A stretch of DNA of 64,000 nt from Streptomyces sp. NBC_01591 (GTDB lineage Bacteria > Actinomycetota > Actinomycetes > Streptomycetales > Streptomycetaceae): assembly GCF_035918155.1 (NCBI RefSeq), contig NZ_CP109327.1:3100001-3164000 (forward strand), read 5' to 3'. Positions 55,617-64,000 of the stretch are shown here, one piece after another. The notes beneath the pieces are model-generated. The model was not told the DNA's origin and did not search any database. It worked only from the letters and a program-made list of their open reading frames with translations. Position 1 is the stretch's first letter. Each line of letters opens with the position of its first letter. The position numbers and the translations under genes are program-made.

Positions 55617-56309
55617 TCAGCCCGTGCCCACCGACACAGCGAGCGTGCCGAGCCCGCTGCCCGGGCCGCGCAGGGCGACCGAGCCGAACGGGGTACGCAG
55701 CCGGAGCCAGGACCCGGCCGCTAGCAGGGCGACCGGGAAGTCGGGCGCCGGGCGGAGGAAGCCGAGGGACTGGGCGGCGTGGACGGCCCGCAGCGGAAGC
55801 CCGGTACCGGCGACCGTGCGCGACCAGATCTCGCGGCCGATCAGGTCCCGCTCCGCCCGGGTACGGCGCTCCTCGGGCAGCGCCTCGTCGCGGGAGCGGA
55901 ACTCCGCCACCGCCGCGGCGACCGCCGCGCGCAGGGAGACCGGGTCGGGCAGGCCCGGCAGTTCACGCCAGCCGCCGCGGGGCGGGAGGACCCCCGTCCA
56001 CGGCGGCCCGGTGACCGGTGCGGGCATGGAGCCCGAACCGGCTGCCGCGCCCTCGACGTCGAGGGATTCGAGGAGTTCACCGGCGGACACGGTGACGTCG
56101 AAGTTGCCGGCCGGCCCGGCCAGCCGCGCCGCCCGGATCGCCAGGACCTCGAACGACGGCGGCCTGCCGAACACCGCCAGCGCACCGCCGCCCGCCTGCA
56201 TCCGCACGACGGCGGCCCGGTCGTAGTGGAGCAGCCGGCCGAGGAAGGCCGCGAGATCCGCGGCCTCCCTCGTGTCGGCGAACTCCAGCGACCGTACGGG
56301 CACCGTCAT
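55617..56309 (-). CDS. Unknown protein coupled to a thioesterase
   Basis: 230 residues from ATG 56309, overlapping the thioesterase stop as ATGA. Begins MTVPVRSLEFADTREAADLAAFLGRL and contains DYDRAAVVRMQ-like LLHYDRAAVVRMQAGGG. No signal peptide or membrane segment. Mixed alpha/beta composition, no motif recognised. Conserved linkage with ettA in Streptomyces is my impression only. Confidence 0.7.
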   Translation of the reverse strand: MTVPVRSLEFADTREAADLAAFLGRLLHYDRAAVVRMQAGGGALAVFGRPPSFEVLAIRAARLAGPAGNFDVTVSAGELLESLDVEGAAAGSGSMPAPVTGPPWTGVLPPRGGWRELPGLPDPVSLRAAVAAAVAEFRSRDEALPEERRTRAERDLIGREIWSRTVAGTGLPLRAVHAAQSLGFLRPAPDFPVALLAAGSWLRLRTPFGSVALRGPGSGLGTLAVSVGTG

Positions 56310-56728
56310 GCTGCGGCGGGCTCCTCGGCCAGGTACTGCTGGAGGAAGAGCTTCTCCTCGGCGGAGATCCGCCGGGGCCGCTCCTCGGCCAGGTCGTACG
56401 GCACGACGACGGTCGAGGCCCGGACGTACACCTGGTCCGGGTCCTTGATCTCGTACGCGATCGTCAGCGACGCCGCGCCGATCTTCGTGACCCACGACTC
56501 GACGGTCACCGGCTCGTGCCGGTGGACCAGCGGCCGTACGTAGTCGATCTCGTGCCGGGCCACGACGGAGCCGCCCGCGAAGGACGGCGAACCGTCTCCC
56601 GGCGCCAGCCGGAACATGAAGTCGATGCGCGCCTCCTCCAGGTAGCGGAGGAAGACCACGTTGTTCACATGGCCGAAGGCATCCATGTCCGACCAGCGCA
56701 GCGGGCAGTTGTAGATGTGACGAGCCAA
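56306..56728 (-). CDS. Acyl-CoA thioesterase, hot-dog fold
   Basis: 140 residues from the TTG at 56728 (LARHIYNCPLRWSDMD). The hot-dog signature is SDMDAFGHVNN, with the Asp typical of 4-hydroxybenzoyl-CoA/YbgC-type thioesterases, followed by FLRYLEEARIDF. It hydrolyses acyl-CoA thioesters; the chain is unknown. An open frame extends 40 codons upstream into ettA, but the homologous start, MARHIY, corresponds to this TTG. Five bases separate it from the ettA stop. Confidence 0.85.
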   Translation of the reverse strand: MARHIYNCPLRWSDMDAFGHVNNVVFLRYLEEARIDFMFRLAPGDGSPSFAGGSVVARHEIDYVRPLVHRHEPVTVESWVTKIGAASLTIAYEIKDPDQVYVRASTVVVPYDLAEERPRRISAEEKLFLQQYLAEEPAAA

Positions 56729-56733
56729 GACGA

Positions 56734-58398
<1,665 letters not shown>

Positions 58399-58537
58399 GA
58401 GAAACCGTCCGGCAATCGATGTGTGGGCAGATACACCCCATCTTGCCTGACGTCCATCCCAGGACGGAAACCCGCTCGGTCCGCGAGACGCCCCGTTCCG
58501 GCTCCCGGAGCGTGCGGGGAGCTGCTTCCGGACATGC

Positions 58538-58573
58538 GACGGCCCCGGTGCGCGTCGGCGTACCGGGGCCGTC
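58538..58573 (-). terminator. Hairpin after the thioester-domain surface-protein gene
   Basis: GACGGCCCCGGT (58538-58549) and ACCGGGGCCGTC (58562-58573), 12 bp perfect, extended by an inner CGC/GCG pairing. The rest of the gap 58399-58648 shows only the presumed ettA promoter region. Confidence 0.8.
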
Positions 58574-58648
58574 ATCAGCGAACGTGACAGTCCGCTCTGC
58601 TTTCGTCACTCCGCGATCCCGTGTGTGGTGCGGGGCGACGGTGCGGAA

Positions 58649-60097
58649 TCACTGTGCGGAGGTCTGTGTCTTCCGCTTGCGGAGGAGGAAGACCGCGCCG
58701 CCGCCGACGACGACGAGGGCGATCGCGACGCCCGCGATGACCGGGGTGGCGCTGGAGCCACCGGTCTCGGCGAGGTCACCGGAGCCGCCGGTCGTGCTGC
58801 TGCCGCCGGACGTGGCCGGGGTCTTGTCCCCGCCGGTCTGGGTGTCGGTGCCGCCCGCGTTGCTGCCGCTGGTCTTGCAGTCCAGCACGCCCTTGAACGT
58901 CTTCGTGAAGCCACCGGGGCCGGTGATCGTGAAGTCGTACGCCTGGTCCTCGGCGACCGGGACGGTGACCGTCTCGGACTTGCCCGCCTCGATGGTGTGC
59001 TTCACACCGGCCAGCTCGAAGGTGAAGGCCTCGTCGCCCGTGTTGGCGGCGGTGACGTCCACGCCGCCCTTGGCGCAGTTCTTCTTCGCCGAGACGGCCG
59101 GGATCGCGCCCTTCTTGGCCCAGGTCCCGGTGGCGGTCGCGGAGACCGTGGTCTCGCTGGAGCCGGCCAGGATCATGGTCTGACTCTTGGTCACACCGGC
59201 GAAGGCCCGGCCGACCGGCACCGAGGTGGTGGCCTGGACCGTCAGCGAGGCGGTGCCGTCGGCGGCGCCCTCCGGCACGTCGAAGTAGAGCTCGGCGCCG
59301 TTGGCCGCGGCCGTGACGGGCTTGCCCGCCTTGTCGGTGACCTTGACGCCGCTGGCGGCGTCGGCGGGCGGGGTCACGGAGACCTGGCCGGCGTTGGTAC
59401 GGACGGTGACCGGGCCGAGCCGCTCACCGGACTTGCCGGAGACCGCGGCCGGGTCCAGGGCGAGGGACGCCTTGGGCTCGGCCTGGTCGACGGCGCTGTT
59501 CTCCAGCCAGTCGGCGAGCTTCTCGGCCTGGCTGTCGGTGGCCTCGATGTCGACGTCGTCGGAGTAGCGCCAGATGGCGACCTGGGTGCCCGCCGCCGCG
59601 GTCTTCTCGGTGAGCGGGCCGGTGCCGGCCTCCTTGGCGAGCGCCGCGAGGTCGTCGACCTGCGGGTAGGAGTGCTCCAGGATCCAGCGGATCTTGCCGG
59701 CGTTCTTGTTGCTGCCGAGCGAGGTCTGGTTCCAGGGGGTCTCCAGGTACTTCGCCTGGTCCTGGGTGGGGTTGTGGATGTCGATGCAGTACGTCTTGAG
59801 CTTGCCGCCGCCGTCGACGGTCATCTCGAAGAGGCCGGCGGGCAGCTCCTGGTTCTTGCCGTCCGCGTGCAGCACGGCGCGGTCGAAGGTCTTCAACCCG
59901 TCCAGCACCGCGGCCGCGCCGCCCTGATGCTGCGGCGCCTCGTCGGCGACCGCGCTGCCCGCGCCGACGAAGGCGCCTGCCATGACCAGACCGGATGCCA
60001 CCACCGATGCGGCCAGCCGGGCTATGCCGCGCCGCCGTGGAGAATTGGCAGTCGCCTCCAAGGACGACGAAGCGGTCGCTGAAGAAGCAGAAAACAC
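58649..60097 (-). CDS. Cell-wall-anchored protein with thioester domain (Cys-Gln) and LAETG sorting signal
   Basis: 482 residues from the GTG at 60097 (GGAGGGGA upstream). Signal peptide to about residue 51. The thioester domain has Cys104 in TYCIDIHNP and Gln172 in GTQVAIWRYSD, the pair that forms an internal thioester in TQXA-type adhesins. Beta-rich domains follow, then a Gly/Thr/Ser-rich stalk, LAETG at 442-446, a hydrophobic helix and RKRK. LAxTG is the motif used by Streptomyces class E sortases. No sortase gene is in the window. Expected to be exposed on hyphae and able to bind covalently to a partner. Confidence 0.92.
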   Translation of the reverse strand: MFSASSATASSSLEATANSPRRRGIARLAASVVASGLVMAGAFVGAGSAVADEAPQHQGGAAAVLDGLKTFDRAVLHADGKNQELPAGLFEMTVDGGGKLKTYCIDIHNPTQDQAKYLETPWNQTSLGSNKNAGKIRWILEHSYPQVDDLAALAKEAGTGPLTEKTAAAGTQVAIWRYSDDVDIEATDSQAEKLADWLENSAVDQAEPKASLALDPAAVSGKSGERLGPVTVRTNAGQVSVTPPADAASGVKVTDKAGKPVTAAANGAELYFDVPEGAADGTASLTVQATTSVPVGRAFAGVTKSQTMILAGSSETTVSATATGTWAKKGAIPAVSAKKNCAKGGVDVTAANTGDEAFTFELAGVKHTIEAGKSETVTVPVAEDQAYDFTITGPGGFTKTFKGVLDCKTSGSNAGGTDTQTGGDKTPATSGGSSTTGGSGDLAETGGSSATPVIAGVAIALVVVGGGAVFLLRKRKTQTSAQ

Positions 60098-60238
60098 AGA
60101 ATTCCCCTCCGGGCGGGACCCTCCGCGCCTGATGCGCGTGTGGGGATTGCCCCGCCAGTCGACTCAAGTGCCCCGTGAGTACTGGGGAATCCTAAGGACG
60201 AAGCGATGAACAGTCCCCCGTCATACCGTCGTACAACC

Positions 60239-60253
60239 ATTCCGAATCGGAAT
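60239..60253. promoter_or_regulatory. 15-bp palindrome upstream of the thioester-protein gene
   Basis: ATTCCGA-A-TCGGAAT, perfect, about 140 bp upstream of the GTG. Its AT content stands out. Candidate regulator site; no family recognised. Confidence 0.4.
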
Positions 60254-60297
60254 CGTTATCGCCGGTATCACTCGCGTTCGCCTCCCCGGCCCGCCCC

Positions 60298-60340
60298 GGT
60301 CTGTTTTCGGCCTGTCATCGGTCCGTTTTCGGCCTGTCAC
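60298..60340. repeat. Two near-identical 21-bp direct repeats at the 3' end of ssbB
   Basis: 60298-60318 and 60320-60340, both GGTCyGTTTTCGGCCTGTCAy, one base apart. The second covers the ssbB stop. No hairpin forms within them. Confidence 0.6.
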
Positions 60341-60888
60341 GGCACCGACGCGAGTTCCTGTCCGGCTTTCTGACGCCCTGTCGACCGCCTGCTCCCGGAA
60401 CGGGTCGCCTCCCCGGACCCACCGGGGACTCCCGGTCCGGCGGCCCCTTCAGGTCCAGCCGATCCGCCCGCCCCGTCCGGTCCGTCCGTCCTGTCCACGC
60501 TCCCCACCGGCGCCGTCAGTGCGGGCTCACCCCTCAGCACCCGCCGGAACGCGGCGGTCCCCCGCGTCAGATCGTGGCCCACCGCGACCGCCTCGATGTC
60601 CACGAACGTCCGGCGCTGCCCCTCCCGTTCCTCCTCGCGCACCTTCAGCCTGCCGTGCACGACGAGTGGTTCCCCGACGGAAACGGAACCGGACAGATTC
60701 AATGCCAGAGTCCGCCAGGCCCACACGGTGTAAAAGCTGGTGTGCCCGTCCGTCCAGAGCTGTTTCTCGCGGTCCCAGCGGCGCGGCGTCACCGCGAACC
60801 GGAATCGCGCCATTCCGCCGGTCGCGGTCTCCCGGAACTCCACGCCCGTCGCCGCGTTGCCCACCAATGTCACCAAGGTGTCGTTCAT
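60337..60888 (-). CDS. ssbB: Single-stranded DNA-binding protein, SsbB type
   Basis: 183 residues. OB fold: MNDTLVTLVGNAATGVEFRET, RFRFAVTPRRWDREKQLW, FYTVWAWRTLALNLSGS, GEPLVVHGRLKVREEE. A Gly/Pro/Arg-rich tail follows without the acidic DDDIPF tip that replicative SSBs use to bind partners. This matches the second SSB of Streptomyces, linked to chromosome segregation in sporulation. ATG has GGGGAGGCGGAG upstream. Confidence 0.88.
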   Translation of the reverse strand: MNDTLVTLVGNAATGVEFRETATGGMARFRFAVTPRRWDREKQLWTDGHTSFYTVWAWRTLALNLSGSVSVGEPLVVHGRLKVREEEREGQRRTFVDIEAVAVGHDLTRGTAAFRRVLRGEPALTAPVGSVDRTDGPDGAGGSAGPEGAAGPGVPGGSGEATRSGSRRSTGRQKAGQELASVP

Positions 60889-60987
60889 GACTCCGCCTCC
60901 CCTTCGGCCTTCGGATCAGCGATCGCGTCCACGCGGTCACTGATCCCAGGTTGAAGGGAAGGCGGGAATCCTGCTGACGCCTGTGGA

Positions 60988-62889
60988 CTACCCGCCGGTT
61001 GTGGAAATCTCCGTCACCGCCGCGTACCTCTCCCGCACCTCGCGGTACCGCACGAGCTCAGCGGCCACCGGATCGAGCACCCGGGCCCGCCCGCAGGCCG
61101 CCGCCGCCTCGCGCAACTGCCGCTCGGCCTCCTGCCCGTACCGCCGGGCCGGCCCACGTGCTGCGGCCGCGCACGACCACTCCACCAGGGGGCCGCCGAC
61201 GACCCCGGCCAGCATCACCAGGGCGGGCGTGAGGAACCCCGGTTCGAGCACGCCGACGATCTGCCCGACCAGCCAGAGGCCGCCGAAGATCTGCAGCAAC
61301 GTCATCGACGCCTGGACCAGCACCGCGGCGGGCCACCACTTCGGCCGCGGCGGCTTCCCGCCCACACGGCCGCTGTGCGCCACGCCCGAAGCCCCGGCCA
61401 CGCCCGTCGCCACCACCGCCGAACCACCCGCAGCGTGCTCGGCGCCGACCCTCTCCGCCAGCGCGTCGAGTGCCTCCGGCAGGCCGTCCGCACCGTGCAC
61501 CGCGGCCTCGCGGACCGCCTGGGCCCAGGGGCCCGGCAACCCGTCGGCGGCCTCGTCCGCCACCGTCCGTACCGCCTGCTCGACGCGCTGCCGGGCGGTG
61601 AGCTGCTCCTCGGGGGGCTCGGGCTGCGCCGGGCGCTCCAGGCCTCCGGGCCGCCGGGTGGACTCGTACCAGCGCCACAGCCGCAGCCACGGCGTGCCGC
61701 ACGCCCGTCCGGCGTTCCTGCGCCACTCGCGCTCGGCCGCCTGGCCCGCCGCGGCCGCCCCGACGGCTTCCGCCAGCCGGTCGGCGAACTCCTCGCGGGC
61801 CAGTTCGCCGAGACCGGGCCGCCCCTCGGCCACGTACACCGGGCGCAGCCTGGCCGCGGCGGCGTCCACGTCCGCGGAGAGCCTGCGCGCCGCCGCGGTG
61901 CGCTCCTGGACGAACCGGCCGAGCACCTCGCGCAGTTCGCCGACGCCCTCGCCGGTGAGCGCGGACAGGGACATGACGGTGGCGCCGGGTTCGCCGTGTT
62001 CGCCCAGTGCCATGCCGTCCTCGTCGAGCAGCCGGCGCAGGTCGTCGAGGACCTGGTCGGCGGCGTCGCCGGGTAGCCGGTCGATCTGGTTGAGGACGAC
62101 GAAGGTGATCTCGGCGTGCCCGGCGAGCGGCCGCAGATAGCGCTCGTGCAAGGCCGCGTCCGCGTACTTCTCCGGGTCGACGACCCAGATCACGGCGTCG
62201 ACCAGCGCGAGCACCCGGTCGACCTGTTCCCGGTGTTCGGTCGCCGCCGAGTCGTGGTCGGGCAGGTCGACGAGTACGAGCCCCTGCAGGGCCTCGTCGG
62301 TGTCCGCGCCGCCCTGCTGCGGCCGGCGCCTGAGCCGTCCCGGGATGGCGAGCCGGTCGAGCAGCCCGGCGGCCCCGTCGGTCCAGGAGCAGGCGATGGG
62401 GGCGGCGGTGGTCGGCCTGCGCAGTCCGGTGTCGGAGATCTGGGCGCCCGCGAGGGAGTTGAAGAGCGTCGACTTGCCGCTGCCGGTGGCTCCGGCGATG
62501 GCGACGACGGTGTGCCGGGAGGAGAGCCGCTGCCGGGCCGCCGCTTCGTCGAGGACACGCCCCGCTTCGGCGAGGGTGGCCCCGTCGAGCCGGGCCCTGG
62601 ACAGCCCGACGAGCTCACGCAGCGCGTCGAGCCGTGGCCGGAGCGGGCCGCCGGAGGGCACGTACGCCTCGACCTGGGGCGGCCGTACGTCGTCGTCCGG
62701 GGTGGTCTCGGGCTCGGGGTCCGCCGCCCTGACCGCGGCCCGCCGGGCGATGAGCCCGTCGTTCCAGTCCCGGCCCGCCTCGGGGGTCCGGCCCGCCTCC
62801 GGGATCCGGACCGGCCTGTCCGTGTCCAGGTCCTCGTGGTCGGCGGGACTCCCGCCCCGGCCGGTCCCCTCGTCAGTGACGGCAGTCAT
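60988..62889 (-). CDS. dynB: Dynamin-like membrane GTPase (likely DynB)
   Basis: 633 residues. G1 GATGSGKST in [20 protein letters not shown]3 region DLPDHDS, G4 NQID ([11 protein letters not shown]). A helical stalk follows. A hydrophobic pair near residues 530-575 ([31 protein letters not shown]) forms a membrane hairpin. As I recall, Streptomyces carries adjacent dynA and dynB for Z-ring stabilisation in sporulation septa; this is the membrane-spanning partner. ATG overlaps the stop of the upstream GTPase (ATGA). The symbol is inferred. Confidence 0.72.
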   Translation of the reverse strand: MTAVTDEGTGRGGSPADHEDLDTDRPVRIPEAGRTPEAGRDWNDGLIARRAAVRAADPEPETTPDDDVRPPQVEAYVPSGGPLRPRLDALRELVGLSRARLDGATLAEAGRVLDEAAARQRLSSRHTVVAIAGATGSGKSTLFNSLAGAQISDTGLRRPTTAAPIACSWTDGAAGLLDRLAIPGRLRRRPQQGGADTDEALQGLVLVDLPDHDSAATEHREQVDRVLALVDAVIWVVDPEKYADAALHERYLRPLAGHAEITFVVLNQIDRLPGDAADQVLDDLRRLLDEDGMALGEHGEPGATVMSLSALTGEGVGELREVLGRFVQERTAAARRLSADVDAAAARLRPVYVAEGRPGLGELAREEFADRLAEAVGAAAAGQAAEREWRRNAGRACGTPWLRLWRWYESTRRPGGLERPAQPEPPEEQLTARQRVEQAVRTVADEAADGLPGPWAQAVREAAVHGADGLPEALDALAERVGAEHAAGGSAVVATGVAGASGVAHSGRVGGKPPRPKWWPAAVLVQASMTLLQIFGGLWLVGQIVGVLEPGFLTPALVMLAGVVGGPLVEWSCAAAARGPARRYGQEAERQLREAAAACGRARVLDPVAAELVRYREVRERYAAVTEISTTGG

Positions 62890-64000
62890 CGCTGCCACCT
62901 CTCCTTCTGCAGTACGGACAGCGCGGCGATCAGTTCGGCCTGCGGCTCCGGGGCCACATCGAGCGCGTCGAGCGGTGCGAGCCGCCGGTCGCGCTCGCCG
63001 TTCAGCACCCGGTCGAGGCATTCGGTGAGCAGTTCCCCGCCCTTGTCGCGCAGCCGCAGCGCTCCCTGGGCGCCGATCCGTTCGGCGAGCTGCTCCCCGG
63101 CGCCGCGGGTGCGGCGGCCGCCGAGCAGTGCGGCGGCCAGCAGTGCCGCCACCGTCTCGGCGTCGGGTGCGGCATTGCGTTCCAGCCGGCGCACCTCTTC
63201 CTCGGCCAGCTCCTCCAGGACCCGCCACCACCGCCGTACGGCCATGGTGATCCGGCCCCGGATGTCCTCGGCGGGTCCCCATCCCCCGGCCTCCCGGCCG
63301 ACGTCCTCGAAGCCGAACTCCCCGGCCGCGGGTTCGCGTTGCCAGGTCGTGCGGATCTGTTCGTCGGCGGCGGCCACAACGCACTGCAGGAGCGCGGAAA
63401 GGCTCTCGACCAGCGCTTCGAGGAGTTCCGCGGAGGTGCTGTACTGCGGGTATCCGCGCCATCTGGTCCGGGCGTCCCCGGCGAGCACGCCGCCGCTGTG
63501 CAGCCTGCGCCGGACCCGGGCGCCCTCCGCGCGGTACGCGTCCTCGACCACGCCGGTGAGCCGCACGGCCGCCGCGTACTGCGCCGCGACGGCCCCGGCC
63601 AGCTCGGGCATCCGTACGTCGAGCGAGTCGATGACCCCGGCCGCCGTGCGCCCGACCGTCTGCTGGCGGGCCGCCGGGTCCTGGGCGCGGTGGCTGAGCC
63701 AGGCCCGCAGCGGGGCGACGGCGGTCGTGGGCAGCAGCCCGCTGCCGCCACCGGCCGATTCGGGCAGTTCGGGGATGGTGAAGCGCGGCACCTCGCCGAG
63801 CCCCGCCCGGGTGAGCAGCGCCCCGTACTGCTGCGACACCTCGGCGATCACCTGGTGCGGCACCCGGTCGAGGACGGTGACGAGCGAGGCGTCGTACTGC
63901 TTCGCGGTACGCAGCAGATGCCAGGGCACCGCGTCCGCGTACCGGGAGGCCGTGGTCACCATCACCCACACATCCGCGGCACAGATCAGATCGGCGGCCA
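62886..64000 (-). CDS. dynA: Dynamin-like GTPase, 3' part only (likely DynA)
   Basis: The frame continues past the window edge. The visible 370 or so residues begin [24 protein letters not shown], the end of a GTPase core after the switch regions, where the guanine-specificity region would follow. A long helical stalk with many Arg/Glu follows. No membrane helix is visible here. Overlap with the downstream GTPase gene implies one transcript and equimolar partners. P-loop and start lie outside the window, so the assignment depends on context. Confidence 0.65.
   Translation of the reverse strand, partial: AADLICAADVWVMVTTASRYADAVPWHLLRTAKQYDASLVTVLDRVPHQVIAEVSQQYGALLTRAGLGEVPRFTIPELPESAGGGSGLLPTTAVAPLRAWLSHRAQDPAARQQTVGRTAAGVIDSLDVRMPELAGAVAAQYAAAVRLTGVVEDAYRAEGARVRRRLHSGGVLAGDARTRWRGYPQYSTSAELLEALVESLSALLQCVVAAADEQIRTTWQREPAAGEFGFEDVGREAGGWGPAEDIRGRITMAVRRWWRVLEELAEEEVRRLERNAAPDAETVAALLAAALLGGRRTRGAGEQLAERIGAQGALRLRDKGGELLTECLDRVLNGERDRRLAPLDALDVAPEPQAELIAALSVLQKERWQR

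Noticed and set aside
60988..63969. A single fused 993-residue GTPase on the minus strand
   Set aside because: That reading joins the true dynB frame to an out-of-frame part of dynA. The ATGA overlap at 62886-62889 explains two separate proteins.

Overview
The window is high-GC actinobacterial chromosome and almost certainly comes from a Streptomyces species. Third-codon GC bias is strong, GTG and TTG starts are frequent, and the terminators are GC-rich hairpins without U-tracts. Several loci are Streptomyces hallmarks: a csnR-csnK chitosan-oligosaccharide operon, an SsbB-type single-stranded DNA-binding protein beside two dynamin-like GTPases, an LAETG cell-wall protein with a thioester domain, and a PknG-type kinase locus. 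It reads as core chromosome. I saw no rRNA, tRNA, CRISPR array, insertion sequence, prophage or attachment site. Order and content resemble, from memory, the S. coelicolor SCO2630s-SCO2680s segment.

Layout. 1-2.6 kb: a partial ArsR-type regulator divergent from an MFS transporter, with a perfect inverted repeat between them, then an overlapping NUDIX gene. 2.6-14.9 kb: a DsbA-like mycothiol-dependent reductase, two paralogous aminopeptidase N genes, a PD-(D/E)XK or AbiEi-like protein, a large secreted subtilase and aspartate-semialdehyde dehydrogenase, separated by strong hairpins. 14.9-17.6 kb: a membrane protein, allantoicase and a LysR regulator. 17.7-25.9 kb: a small membrane protein, malQ with a translationally coupled repeat protein, a secreted GH84-like glycosidase, an HNH protein and an MscS channel.

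26.0-32.8 kb is the csn operon: ROK repressor, binding protein, two permeases, GH4 enzyme and sugar kinase. It has a clear promoter, a 15-bp palindromic operator and a strong terminator. It encodes no ATPase, so import must borrow one, presumably MsiK.

33.1-44.0 kb is the most interesting stretch. It is a co-directional signalling locus built on the mycobacterial GlnX-GlnH-PknG axis (membrane sensor, amino-acid-binding protein, soluble kinase). An unrecognised helical protein, a PP2C phosphatase, a von Willebrand A protein and an FHA protein are added. Kinase, phosphatase and FHA protein all carry paired zinc ribbons, and a 22-codon ORF links the helical protein to pknG by ATGA overlaps at both ends.

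44.0-55.6 kb: a PIMT-like methyltransferase, a truncated haemoglobin, an ABC system with two very large FtsX/MacB-type permeases, and two overlapping secreted serine hydrolases. 55.6-58.4 kb: the ABC-F protein EttA, a thioesterase and an unknown protein, with two TTG starts. 58.6-64 kb: the thioester-domain cell-wall protein, SsbB, a membrane dynamin-like GTPase and the 3' part of a second such GTPase, cut by the window edge.
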